Shown here: in pieces, positions 1 through 7,043 of the stretch
How the letters are laid out: the number at the start of each line of letters is the position of its first letter
Position numbering within the stretch: position 1 is the first letter of the stretch
NCBI GenBank assembly: GCA_003136575.1
Contig: PLEX01000225.1
Span: 14,583 to 48,949 of the forward strand
From: Bryobacterales bacterium
GTDB lineage: Bacteria; Acidobacteriota; Terriglobia; Bryobacterales; Bryobacteraceae
Direction of reading: 5' to 3'
DNA: 34,367 bases
Notes under the pieces: generated by a model
What the model was told of the DNA's origin: nothing
The model's database searches: none
What the model saw: the letters and a program-made list of their open reading frames with translations, nothing else
Made by a program: the position numbers and the translations under genes

Positions 1-663
1 CCCGCCATATCCGTCCTGGCGCGCCGCATGCAGTCGGCGGGAATCGAGCTGGTCCTGGCCCACAGGAACAGTTCGCAGGCGCTGGCGCTGCTGAAGAGCG
101 GCTCCGTGCACATAGCGGGTACGCATCTGAGGGACGAAGAAACAGGCGAGTCGAATATTCCCGAGATCGGGCGTATGTTTTCAAAGAAGGCGGTCGCGCT
201 GTTTTCCTTCGGCGAGTGGGAGGAAGGGATCGTCACGGCGCGCGGCAACCCGAAAGGCATCCGGGGCGTGGAGGATTTCGCGCGCAGGGATGTCCGCATG
301 GTCAATCGCGAACGTGGCGCGGGCAGCCGCCGGTTGCTCGATGCGGAGCTGAAGCGGCTGAACATCGATGCCGCGAGTATTACCGGCTACGTCGATCTGG
401 CGCAGGGGCATCTGGCGGCAGCGTGGAAGGTGCATAGCGGCGAGGCCGATTGCTGCATCGCCACGCGGGCCGCCGCTCGTCTGTTCGGACTTGAATTCGC
501 GCCTTTGGTAAGCGAGCGCTACGATCTGGCTATCCGGCGGCAGCATCTGGAACTTCCGGCGGTGCAGACGCTGCTTGATGTGCTGAACCGGTCGGGGTTC
601 AGGAGAGATCTGGCGGGCATCGGCGGGTACGATACCGTTTCTTCGGGCCAGCGGATGCTGTAG
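1..663 (+). CDS. PBP-like (molybdate/tungstate-type) substrate-binding domain protein, 5' truncated
   Basis: The reading frame is open from base 1, so the true start lies upstream; the first internal ATG is at 28. The visible 220 residues resemble the periplasmic-binding-protein-like domain found at the C-terminus of molybdenum-responsive regulators and of some MoeA-type proteins. Supporting blocks are an early ALLKSGSVHIAGTHLRD segment, a central RERGAGSRRLLD segment and a late GEADCCIATRAAARLFGLEF segment, as in TupA/ModA-like ligand-binding lobes. No signal peptide or DNA-binding domain is visible because the N-terminus is missing. The gene converges on a Mop-type molybdate-binding gene 23 bp away, which supports an oxyanion-sensing role. 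It could be the tail of a one-component regulator or of a molybdopterin-related fusion, and the window cannot decide. Confidence 0.75.
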   Translation, partial: PAISVLARRMQSAGIELVLAHRNSSQALALLKSGSVHIAGTHLRDEETGESNIPEIGRMFSKKAVALFSFGEWEEGIVTARGNPKGIRGVEDFARRDVRMVNRERGAGSRRLLDAELKRLNIDAASITGYVDLAQGHLAAAWKVHSGEADCCIATRAAARLFGLEFAPLVSERYDLAIRRQHLELPAVQTLLDVLNRSGFRRDLAGIGGYDTVSSGQRML

Positions 664-686
664 ACGCCGCGAGGCGCAGTTGCCGA

Positions 687-893
687 TTAATCCTTCTGGA
701 GCATGACTTCGGTCGACTTGATGACGACCCTCACGGTGTCGCCCTTGTTCAGCCCGAGTTCTTCGGCGCTGGCGCGAGTGATCACGCTTTCGATCTGGCT
801 CTTTCCGATTTTCACGACCACGTGGGCCATGATGTCGCCGAGCTTTACCGAGGCGACCTTTCCTTCCAGTTGGTTCCGTGCGGAGATTGGCAT
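687..893 (-). CDS. Mop/TOBE-type molybdopterin-binding (molbindin) protein
   Basis: This 68-residue protein matches the single Mop domain (molbindin/TOBE) almost end to end. It opens with MPISARNQLEGKVASVKLG, has the AHVVVKIG strand, then SVITRASAEELGLNKGD, and closes with VRVVIKSTEVML. Family members bind molybdate or tungstate as oligomers in the cytoplasm, acting as storage or buffering proteins, or form the sensor part of ModE/ModC. The length is standard for a stand-alone molbindin. It is convergent with the PBP-like gene ending at 663, which suggests a molybdate-related locus. No clear ribosome-binding site precedes the ATG at 893. Confidence 0.92.
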   Translation of the reverse strand: MPISARNQLEGKVASVKLGDIMAHVVVKIGKSQIESVITRASAEELGLNKGDTVRVVIKSTEVMLQKD

Positions 894-1340
894 GTTTTCA
901 GTGTGGCAGTTGGAAGGTATTTTCTCAAGGTGCGAATTCGGTGCTACGCGGCGGATTCCGGTTTGGTAATGGCGGGTCGTTCAGTCCTTCCCGCGCTGGT
1001 CCCGGTACGATTGCAGGGCGGGGCTCACGGCGACCTTCACACGATCCGCCAATGCCAGCAGCTTGATTTCGTCACCCGGAAGCAACTCCGGCGAACCGCC
1101 GGGATATCGCGTCTCGGCTCCGAAAGGCGTGAGTACGTGCGCTTCCCGCAGCGAATTTGCCATCTCCGGGTTTACAACTGCAACGCGGCCGAGCAACTTG
1201 CGATATCGTGAGTTCCTGGAAATTCAACCTGGTGACGTACGGGGAATGGCCTTGATGTACTCTCGACGGCTTGCTGGCAATGAAACGCAATGTGGTGGCG
1301 AACGGGAGTTCCTGCCCGGAGAGATTCGAGGCCGCCAGCA

Positions 1341-1348
1341 GATCCGCC
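1341..1348. repeat. Left target-site duplication of the inserted element
   Basis: GATCCGCC lies directly outside the left inverted repeat and matches GATCCCCC at 1684-1691 in 7 of 8 bases. Keeping one copy and deleting the element restores the HEPN reading frame, which is independent support for this being the duplicated target. Confidence 0.75.
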
Positions 1349-1683
1349 GGTAGTGTCCCCGTTTGAAAATCTAAATTATGGCCGATACATGAGAGAGCGC
1401 CGCGACTTGAGAGGGAGTCGCTATGTTCAGCCCAGTGTCGATGGTCCTATTTCCCCGAATCGGGTGGGGATTCTCGCCGACAGGAAAGAAAACGGGGTCT
1501 AACCGAAGAAAAGACATGTTTGTGGGGCCAGCGTAACCGAGCCGAGTTGCTTGAGCAGTTGCGCCCGGAACATCGGCATTAGTCCACAACAGATTTGTAT
1601 GAAAAAGAGTGCGGGGAGCTTGCGCGATTCTCCCGCCGCCTAACAACAAGACTGGGTCGGAAGTTTCAAACTGAGACACTACC
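1349..1683. mobile_element. 335-bp MITE-like element with terminal inverted repeats
   Basis: The left end reads GGTAGTGTCCCCGTTTGAAA and the reverse complement of the right end reads GGTAGTGTCTCAGTTTGAAA, which is 18 of 20 identical. Imperfect 8-bp direct repeats flank it (1341-1348 and 1684-1691). The element interrupts the HEPN gene between codons for KAS(G/A)D and LLAA. The interior has no recognisable transposase. A 112-codon minus-strand open frame (1371-1709) crosses the right end and looks spurious. The size, ends and lack of a transposase fit a non-autonomous miniature element, or a deletion remnant of an IS with 8-bp target duplications. I do not recognise the parent family. Confidence 0.8.
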
Positions 1684-1691
1684 GATCCCCC
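1684..1691. repeat. Right target-site duplication of the inserted element
   Basis: GATCCCCC, directly after the right inverted repeat, is the partner of GATCCGCC at 1341-1348 with one mismatch. Confidence 0.75.
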
Positions 1692-1726
1692 GAGGCCTTG
1701 TCCAGCCACTGCTCCACTACGCGGCC

Positions 1727-2044
1727 TCAGGCTTCATACAGCACGCGGCCGTACTTGTTCGCCGGGTAGGCGATCCCGCCGATCAGGTCCTTCGTCTCGC
1801 TGAAGCGGGCGCCAGACATCACGATTACGTCCACCGGATACTGCACATCGCCGACCGCGCGACGAATACTCACGCTTCGATCTCGTGTATTGGCCGGTTC
1901 CTTTTCGACGATCAGCAGATCGAGATCGCTGTCGCCGGTCATATTGCCGGTAGCCGCCGATCCAAAAAGAATAATTTTCTCAGGACGCGTGAACGCGAGA
2001 ACCCGTCGAACCACTTTGTTCAGCAGCGTCTCGTCAACGTTCAT
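1727..2044 (-). CDS. MNT-type minimal nucleotidyltransferase (antitoxin of an MNT/HEPN pair)
   Basis: This 105-residue protein has the DNA polymerase beta-like nucleotidyltransferase signature: LFGSAATG at about 27-34, then SDLDLL at 39-44 with metal-binding Asp40 and Asp42, and a third acidic strand VDVIVM with Asp72. The length is standard for the MNT family. Studied MNT partners neutralise HEPN RNases, in some systems by AMPylating them. The HEPN remnant begins 9 nt downstream and is broken, so this antitoxin appears to be an intact orphan. Its ATG lies 20 bp after the hpnD stop. A TATGAT box 8 nt before the ATG suggests its own promoter and a very short or absent leader. Confidence 0.9.
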   Translation of the reverse strand: MNVDETLLNKVVRRVLAFTRPEKIILFGSAATGNMTGDSDLDLLIVEKEPANTRDRSVSIRRAVGDVQYPVDVIVMSGARFSETKDLIGGIAYPANKYGRVLYEA

Positions 2045-2052
2045 TCGGTTCC

Positions 2053-2058
2053 ATCATA
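2053..2058 (-). promoter_or_regulatory. Putative -10 element of the MNT gene (TATGAT)
   Basis: TATGAT lies 8 nt before the ATG at 2044, inside the 20-bp gap after hpnD. No convincing -35 is seen because that region lies within hpnD. Inferred from sequence only. Confidence 0.45.
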
Positions 2059-2064
2059 GCGGAC

Positions 2065-2913
2065 TCAGAACCCAAGCGCGGAGCGCAGCACGATCCAGAC
2101 TTTCTCGCCTGCCGGAAGCGAGATGCGCCTTTTCAGGACGTCCGACGGCGATTCCGCGATTTTTTCCAGCAGCGCGGAGTAGATCGCTATCAACGCCCGC
2201 AGCGACCCTCGCGACTCCGCGTGAATCAGATGGACGAGCGGAGCCGATGCGTCGTAATAACTTCTCGCGCGGGCGATTTCGAATTCCATCAGACGCCCGA
2301 ACGCTTCGTTGCGACGGGATTGTTTCAGGTCATCGACCGAGACACCGAACTTATCAAGATCTTCGGACGGCAGATAGACGCGGCCGAGATCCGCGTCCTC
2401 CCGGATGTCGCGCAGAATGTTCGTGAGCTGGAAAGCGATGCCGCATTTTTCCGCGAGAGGCAAAGCGGCGGGCGAATCGAAACCGAAAATGTGGATCGTA
2501 GTCAGGCCGACGACGGACGCGACGCGGTAGCAGTATTGGTACAGCTCATCGAACTCGCGGAACGTGCGCGGAGAAAGATCCGACGCAACGCCTTCGATCA
2601 TGTCGTGGAAGTATTCGTGCGGAATCCGGTACCGCGCGACAGCATCGAGGAACGCGGGCCAGACCGGGCTCGAATCGGGCTGTCCGGTGAGCGCGTCGGT
2701 CAGCGCCTCGCGCCAACGGTCCATCGCCGACCGATTTGCGCCGGGTTCATCGCTCAAGTCGTCGCAATAGCGCATGAACGCATAGACGGCGCACATGGCG
2801 TTCTTCTTTTCCGGCGAAAGCAGGACAAACGAATAGTAGAAATTCTTCGCGCGGCTCTTTGCCACGTTGCGGCAATGGGCCTGAGACGCTTCGAGCGAGA
2901 TGGCGGCACTCAT
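2065..2913 (-). CDS. hpnD: HpnD, presqualene diphosphate synthase
   Basis: A trans-isoprenyl diphosphate synthase of the squalene/phytoene synthase family. In the HpnCDE pathway, HpnD joins two farnesyl diphosphates into presqualene diphosphate. The two Asp-rich Mg-diphosphate sites are visible: CDDLSDE at about 50-56 and NILRDIREDADLGRVYLP at about 165-182. The start MSAAISLEASQ at 2913 was chosen because its ATG overlaps the hpnC stop as ATGA, and it gives 282 residues, close to the family length. A longer frame from 2961 would run 50 bp into hpnC. It is the last gene of the operon, and no hpnE follows; the next gene is the MNT antitoxin. Confidence 0.93.
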   Translation of the reverse strand: MSAAISLEASQAHCRNVAKSRAKNFYYSFVLLSPEKKNAMCAVYAFMRYCDDLSDEPGANRSAMDRWREALTDALTGQPDSSPVWPAFLDAVARYRIPHEYFHDMIEGVASDLSPRTFREFDELYQYCYRVASVVGLTTIHIFGFDSPAALPLAEKCGIAFQLTNILRDIREDADLGRVYLPSEDLDKFGVSVDDLKQSRRNEAFGRLMEFEIARARSYYDASAPLVHLIHAESRGSLRALIAIYSALLEKIAESPSDVLKRRISLPAGEKVWIVLRSALGF

Positions 2914-3878
2914 GCCGCGCGCGAGAACGCGGCCCGCACCAAGGTACCGGCGAGCAACCACACGCGTTCCACTTTCGAAATCGACGGCCGGCGTGAGAGC
3001 ACGTCATAATTCTGCCCCGCGATCTTATCGAGAACGCACATGCCACCTCGGCTGAACAGATCCAGATCGATGGACAGGCGGCGATTGACCATGCCGATCA
3101 GCGGCAGGCCCTGCAGGAATAACCCCCGCGCCTTTTCCACGGCTTCCTTCATCAGACCGCGGAAGCGTTCGTCATATTTGTGCGCAAACAACTCTTCGAC
3201 CGTGTAATTGTGCCGGGCGAGAAGATCGAGCGGAAGATAGACGCGGTCCTTTTCCTGGTCGACTGTGACGTCCTGCCAGAAATTGGCGAGTTGGAGCGCG
3301 GTGCAGGTGGCGTCGGATAGAGCCTGACGCTCGGGGTCGGAATAGCCGCAGAGGTAGAGAACCAGCCGACCGACCGGGTTAGCCGAGCCTTCGCAGTAGC
3401 CGAATAATTCGTCCCAGTTTTGGTAGCGCGTTACTCTCTGGTCCTGAATGAAAGCGCGGATCAGATCGGCGAAGGGCTGACGCGGGATCCCGTATTGTTT
3501 AACCGTGCCGCGCAACGCCACGAAGACAGGGTGTTGCGTTTCGCCGGCGTACATGCGATCCAGTTCGCGCGACCACCAGTCGAGCAGACGGAGGCTTTCG
3601 GCCGGATCGCCGATTTCGTCGGCCAAGTCGTCCGACCAGCGGCAGTAGGCGTAGACGTTGTAAAAATCCTGGTGCAGTTCCTTTGGCAGCAGAAAGCTGA
3701 CGACGTGGAAGTTTTCGTAGTGGTGGGTCGCCAGCCAACGGGTGTGGTTTTCGGATTCGGCCAGGGTCCAGTGGCGCGAAAGCGCATCGGCGTTGAGGAC
3801 GAAATCGCGAGGCAGCAGCGTGGCCGGGTGCTGCGCCAGTCCCTTTGCCGAACCCCGCGCCAATCCGGCCGCGCTCAT
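2910..3878 (-). CDS. hpnC: HpnC, hydroxysqualene synthase
   Basis: A second squalene/phytoene-synthase-family enzyme, distinct from HpnD. In the three-enzyme bacterial route HpnC converts presqualene diphosphate to hydroxysqualene. The first Asp-rich motif is SDDLADE (about 82-88) and the second is NFWQDVTVDQEKDRVYLP (about 199-216); the NFWQD form is typical of HpnC. At 322 residues it is slightly long, with about 35 poorly conserved N-terminal residues before the conserved ENHTRWLATHHYENF region. Both ends overlap their neighbours by 4 nt (ATGA), upstream with an MDR dehydrogenase and downstream with hpnD. This indicates translational coupling within one operon. Confidence 0.93.
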   Translation of the reverse strand: MSAAGLARGSAKGLAQHPATLLPRDFVLNADALSRHWTLAESENHTRWLATHHYENFHVVSFLLPKELHQDFYNVYAYCRWSDDLADEIGDPAESLRLLDWWSRELDRMYAGETQHPVFVALRGTVKQYGIPRQPFADLIRAFIQDQRVTRYQNWDELFGYCEGSANPVGRLVLYLCGYSDPERQALSDATCTALQLANFWQDVTVDQEKDRVYLPLDLLARHNYTVEELFAHKYDERFRGLMKEAVEKARGLFLQGLPLIGMVNRRLSIDLDLFSRGGMCVLDKIAGQNYDVLSRRPSISKVERVWLLAGTLVRAAFSRAA

Positions 3879-4903
3879 GGAATGATGGCGGTCTTGAATG
3901 CCGTGCCGCCCTCGGCGAGACGGAACATAACGCGGCTCAGGTTTTCCAGCGATTCTTCGGCTTCGATGAAATCCTGGGCGCGGACGCCGCCGCTTGAAAT
4001 AATGTCCAGCGCTTCCTGCATGGAGGTCGGCGTGTGATGGAAACTCGCTTTGCAGGTGAGCTCGGAATAGTGAAGCAGGTTCGTGTCGAGATCCACGCGC
4101 GTGCCGGAAGGCGGGCCGCCGAAGAAATTCACGGTGCCGCCGCGGCGAAGCATTCCAACCGACATGTTCCAGGTCTCGGGCTTGCCGACGGCTTCGATCA
4201 CGATATCGGCGCCACGTCCGCCCGTCAACTCACGGACTTTCGCGGCGGGGTCGGTGAATTCTTCGGAGGCGACGATGCGGTCCGCGCCGAGGCGGGCGAC
4301 GCGTTCGAGGCGCTCCAGACGCCGGCCAATCGCGATGACCCGCGCGCCGCGCAGCTTCGCCAGCCGGACGAACATGCAGCCGATGGGACCCGCGCCAATG
4401 ATGGCAACCGTATCGCCGGCTTTCATTTCAACATCTTCCACGCCCTTGACCACGCAGGCGAGCGGCTCGGCGAGAGCGGCATCGCGATAGTCGAGATGGG
4501 AAGGAATCACGTAGGTGTTCACGCGGACGATCCGGGCGGGGATGCGGATATACTCCGCATACGCGCCGTTATTGAACAGCAGATCTTCGCAGAGATTCAC
4601 GCGGCCGCGGCTGCAATAAAAGCAACGGTGGCAGGGCGCGGAATTCGCGGCCACGACGCGCTGGCCGATCTCGAAACCCTTGGCGCGCTCGCCGACCGCG
4701 ATCACGTCGCCAGCCAACTCATGGCCGAACAGGGCGGGCGGAACGATCATGCGGGCGTGATAGCCGCGTCGATAGACCTTGACGTCGGTTCCGCAGGTAA
4801 GCGCAGTGCGAACGCGAACGAGCAAATCGCCGGGTCCGATTTCGGGTACCGGTACGCGCTCCATGCGGACGTGTTCTTTTCCGTACAGAACGGCCGCGAG
4901 CAT
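3875..4903 (-). CDS. Zinc-dependent MDR alcohol/polyol dehydrogenase, hopanoid operon
   Basis: A 342-residue medium-chain dehydrogenase/reductase. The catalytic zinc ligands are in TCGTDVK and GHELAG, the four structural-zinc cysteines are in CHRCFYCSRGRVNLC, and the Rossmann motif is GAGPIG followed by GRRLERLERVARLGAD. It resembles the sorbitol/threonine dehydrogenase branch. The ATG at 4903 was chosen over a TTG at 4924 because it opens on the normal MLAAVLYGKEHVR strand and leaves an 8-nt gap after the preceding dehydrogenase. Its stop overlaps the hpnC start (ATGA). The substrate is unknown. Its place between hpnG and hpnC suggests oxidoreduction in the hopanoid side chain or its C30 precursor, which is inference only. 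Confidence 0.88.
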   Translation of the reverse strand: MLAAVLYGKEHVRMERVPVPEIGPGDLLVRVRTALTCGTDVKVYRRGYHARMIVPPALFGHELAGDVIAVGERAKGFEIGQRVVAANSAPCHRCFYCSRGRVNLCEDLLFNNGAYAEYIRIPARIVRVNTYVIPSHLDYRDAALAEPLACVVKGVEDVEMKAGDTVAIIGAGPIGCMFVRLAKLRGARVIAIGRRLERLERVARLGADRIVASEEFTDPAAKVRELTGGRGADIVIEAVGKPETWNMSVGMLRRGGTVNFFGGPPSGTRVDLDTNLLHYSELTCKASFHHTPTSMQEALDIISSGGVRAQDFIEAEESLENLSRVMFRLAEGGTAFKTAIIP

Positions 4904-4911
4904 GGTGTCGT

Positions 4912-6048
4912 TTATTGCGCGCAAGCTGTAAGCTCCTGTGGTCTCACAATTATTTTCAAAGGGTTCTCCCCTGGAAATTCGCCTGGGTGCGTCGCCAGCC
5001 GAAAGGCAAATTCAATCTTATCAAGGGGTACGCGATGGGAAACCAGCAGGTGAACCGGAAGATCGCCGCTGAAAACGAGCCGGGAGGACTCGGCCTGTAA
5101 CGCAACCGATGCACTGTAGGAACCCAAAAGAGACCGTTCTCCGACGCAGATGCTCGCGCCGGAAAGCTCGATGCGTTCTTTATCGGACGTTTGCGCGAAC
5201 AGCATAATCTTCGCTCCGGGGCGAGTGGCACGGATGGCTTCCTCAACCAGGCCGGGCGCGGCGGTGGCGACGAATACCATATCAGCGCCCCTCCCCCCAG
5301 TCAACTCCCGGAGTTTCGCCACAACGTCGTCGGTTCGGGGATTGAGAGGAAACGCCGAACCGCATTGCTTCGAAAGGGCCAACCGGGTAGGGATCGTGTC
5401 GGTGGTCACGACAGTGCAGCCGCGCAGTTTCAACAACATAGTGAAAATGAGCCCGATCGGACCCTGGCCCTGCACCAGCACCACGTCGTGGGGTTGCGGA
5501 TCGCACTGTTCCACCGCCTTGAGGCAGGTGTTTACAGGTTCCACGAACGACGCCACCTCAAAAGGCACGCCCTCCGGAATCTTTTCGACGCCACGGTCGA
5601 CGATCCAGTCCATCACCCGGACATACTGGGCGAAGCCGCCGCCGGCGGGTTCAAATCCGGCCGTCACGCCCACCTTTTTATAGACGGGACACTGGGCGTA
5701 GAGTTCCCGTTCGCAGTAGAAGCACGACAGGCAGGGAATGTGATGGAAAACGATGACGCGGTCACCCGGGCGATACTTTGCGACGGCCGATCCGACGGCG
5801 GCTACGACGCCGGCAGTCTCATGGCCAAAAATACGGGGCGGGGGGAGGAGATTGTATTCGATTTTCTTGAGGTCGGTGTGGCAGACGCCACAGGCTTCGA
5901 CGCGGATGAGAATCTCGCCGGGGCCGATCGGGGGCGTGAGGATTTCGTCTACGGCAACGTGGCTCGAGCCGTGATAGACGGCGGCACGCATGTTGTCCGG
6001 AACTGTCGCTTGGATGGTGTCGGGGGCACTATCGAGGGCAGTGTCCAT
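4912..6048 (-). CDS. Zinc-dependent MDR alcohol/polyol dehydrogenase, directly after hpnG
   Basis: A 378-residue medium-chain dehydrogenase with an extra N-terminal segment of about 18 residues before MRAAVYHGSSHVAVDE. It has catalytic zinc residues in ACGVCHTDLKK and FGHETAGVV, a structural zinc cluster in CLSCFYCERELYAQC, and a nucleotide site around VQGQGPIG. Like its neighbour it belongs to the sorbitol/threonine-dehydrogenase-like group, but the two are not close copies. The ATG lies 2 nt after the hpnG stop, so co-expression with hpnG is very likely. HpnG yields ribosylhopane, whose open-chain aldehyde must be reduced to make bacteriohopanetetrol. An NAD(P)H polyol dehydrogenase would suit that step, but this is not shown. 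Confidence 0.88.
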   Translation of the reverse strand: MDTALDSAPDTIQATVPDNMRAAVYHGSSHVAVDEILTPPIGPGEILIRVEACGVCHTDLKKIEYNLLPPPRIFGHETAGVVAAVGSAVAKYRPGDRVIVFHHIPCLSCFYCERELYAQCPVYKKVGVTAGFEPAGGGFAQYVRVMDWIVDRGVEKIPEGVPFEVASFVEPVNTCLKAVEQCDPQPHDVVLVQGQGPIGLIFTMLLKLRGCTVVTTDTIPTRLALSKQCGSAFPLNPRTDDVVAKLRELTGGRGADMVFVATAAPGLVEEAIRATRPGAKIMLFAQTSDKERIELSGASICVGERSLLGSYSASVALQAESSRLVFSGDLPVHLLVSHRVPLDKIEFAFRLATHPGEFPGENPLKIIVRPQELTACAQ

Positions 6049-6050
6049 AG

Positions 6051-6761
6051 TCAGAATTCGCAGCCGGCAAGAAACTCGCCCAGCCGCCGGGCCGCCGCCG
6101 AGGTGCGGCGTTGCAGCCGAAGCAGTTCTGGAAATCCTTTCGCGGGATGCGCCATGGCGAACAATACCACGCGCTGCACGTCAAAACGACCGTCAGGCAT
6201 AAGAAAACGCTCAAAATCGATGAAAAAAGTCTCGCCTGCGAGATCGCTGACTACGCGGACGCAGTAGAAAGGTACAGCCAATTCATGAGCAGCCGCAGCT
6301 ACTCCTGCGGCTTCCATGTCTACTAAGATAACGCCACTGCGTGAAAGGTTGCTTTTTTCTTTAGCGGTTCGCGCGATGTGCGGGCTGGTGAGGATCGGGC
6401 CGGAGCGGGAGCGTGGCCCGTGCGGGTCGAGGGCAGGCCAGGATATCGAGTCGCCCGCGACCGAGCTTGCGACGACAATGTCGGCAACCGCCAGGGACGG
6501 ATCGAGGGCGCCGCCTGTGCCGATGCTGCAAACGCCGGCGAAGCGATCCGCGGCCGCTTGCGCGGCACGGACGGCGGCGATGGCCCGTTCCGTTCCCACG
6601 CCGTTGGCGATGGCGATCATGTCGCGCCCCTGCCACTTCCCCGCCCGCGCCCAGTGGACGGGCAGGCTCAAGGGACGGGGGCTTTCCCACCGCGCAACCC
6701 ACGGTTCGGCCTCGCGATGGTCGGAGGCGATGAAGAGGAGGGGGTGGTATAGCAGGGTCAC
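6051..6761 (-). CDS. hpnG: HpnG, hopanoid-associated phosphorylase/nucleosidase
   Basis: A 236-residue member of the purine nucleosidase/phosphorylase fold (MTAN-like) that matches HpnG. HpnG removes adenine from adenosylhopane to give ribosylhopane. Recognisable blocks are GVGTERA, the SIGTGGALDPSLAVADIVVA strand-loop and VDMEAAGVAAAAHE, which corresponds to the nucleoside-binding VEMEGAA motif. FYCVRVVSDLAGE follows near the end. The GTG at 6761 is chosen because it overlaps the preceding stop as GTGA and begins with LYHPLLFIASDHREAEPW; the frame upstream of it is a shadow of the small membrane gene. The downstream dehydrogenase starts 2 nt after the stop. HpnH, which makes its substrate, is not in the window. 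Confidence 0.88.
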   Translation of the reverse strand: MTLLYHPLLFIASDHREAEPWVARWESPRPLSLPVHWARAGKWQGRDMIAIANGVGTERAIAAVRAAQAAADRFAGVCSIGTGGALDPSLAVADIVVASSVAGDSISWPALDPHGPRSRSGPILTSPHIARTAKEKSNLSRSGVILVDMEAAGVAAAAHELAVPFYCVRVVSDLAGETFFIDFERFLMPDGRFDVQRVVLFAMAHPAKGFPELLRLQRRTSAAARRLGEFLAGCEF

Positions 6762-6976
6762 AAGCGCTTCCGGAGCGATTCGACAACCACGTACCCGATC
6801 AGCGCGGCGACGATGGCAATAGCAAAATTCGCGCCGGTAAAGATATCTTCGATGGCCCAGGCGAGACCCTTGTCCCGCCCAGGCCCGGAACGTTCGAACT
6901 CTCCCATCAGGAGATTGGAGTAGAAGAGGAAGACAATGAATCCGATCTCCGTAAAAGCTCTGCCGAGGTTCTTCAT
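6758..6976 (-). CDS. Small two-helix membrane protein at the head of the hopanoid operon
   Basis: A 72-residue protein starting at the ATG at 6976 (MKNLGRAFTEIGFIVF). It has two hydrophobic spans: IGFIVFLFYSNLLMG near residues 12-26 and ANFAIAIVAALIGYVVVESL near 48-68. A short charged loop containing FERSGPGRDKG separates them, and the C-terminus is basic (RKRL). I do not recognise a family. Its stop overlaps the hpnG GTG by 4 nt, so it is translationally coupled to hopanoid synthesis, and its job may be as a membrane anchor or accessory subunit. Both an AGGA next to the ATG and a TATCGT box 6 nt upstream are present, so translation could be leaderless or SD-led. Confidence 0.7.
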   Translation of the reverse strand: MKNLGRAFTEIGFIVFLFYSNLLMGEFERSGPGRDKGLAWAIEDIFTGANFAIAIVAALIGYVVVESLRKRL

Positions 6977-6982
6977 TCCTGA

Positions 6983-6988
6983 ACGATA
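6983..6988 (-). promoter_or_regulatory. Putative -10 element of the hopanoid operon (TATCGT)
   Basis: TATCGT ends 6 nt before the ATG at 6976, the same spacing as the stronger -10-like boxes at 15935, 15984, 20617 and 23663. No clear -35 is visible. This would make the operon mRNA leaderless. Confidence 0.35.
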
Positions 6989-7043
6989 GCCTGATGGGAG
7001 CGCCGCCCGCAAGCACTCCGTCCGGCCGAACGCCGAATCGGCG

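Larger units (their letters stand above)
981..1717 (-). pseudogene. HEPN-domain toxin remnant, split by an inserted element
   Basis: The piece nearest the start (GTG about 1717, 9 nt beyond the MNT stop) encodes VEQWLDKASGD. A 335-bp insertion then intervenes, and the frame resumes as DLLAASNLSGQELPF. Removing the insertion and one 8-bp target duplication restores the frame exactly, giving the usual HEPN opening WLxKAxxDLxAA. Further on, conserved pieces lie in different frames: FHCQQAVE near 1270, VRHQVEFPGTHDIA near 1215, and a 71-residue tail (981-1196) containing AHVLTPFGAETRYPGG and LALADRVK. That means at least three one-base shifts besides the insertion. HEPN proteins paired with MNT partners are RNase toxins, and this one cannot be made. 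Confidence 0.85.

Noticed and set aside
1371..1709. 112-codon minus-strand open frame across the inserted element
   Set aside because: It crosses the right inverted repeat and has no family resemblance. It is treated as spurious.
4034..5053. Long plus-strand open frame (339 codons) opposite the MDR genes
   Set aside because: It is a GC-rich shadow of the minus-strand dehydrogenase genes and has no recognisable domain.
5191..6267. Long plus-strand open frame (358 codons) opposite MDR and hpnG
   Set aside because: It is antisense to well-supported genes and shows no family motifs.
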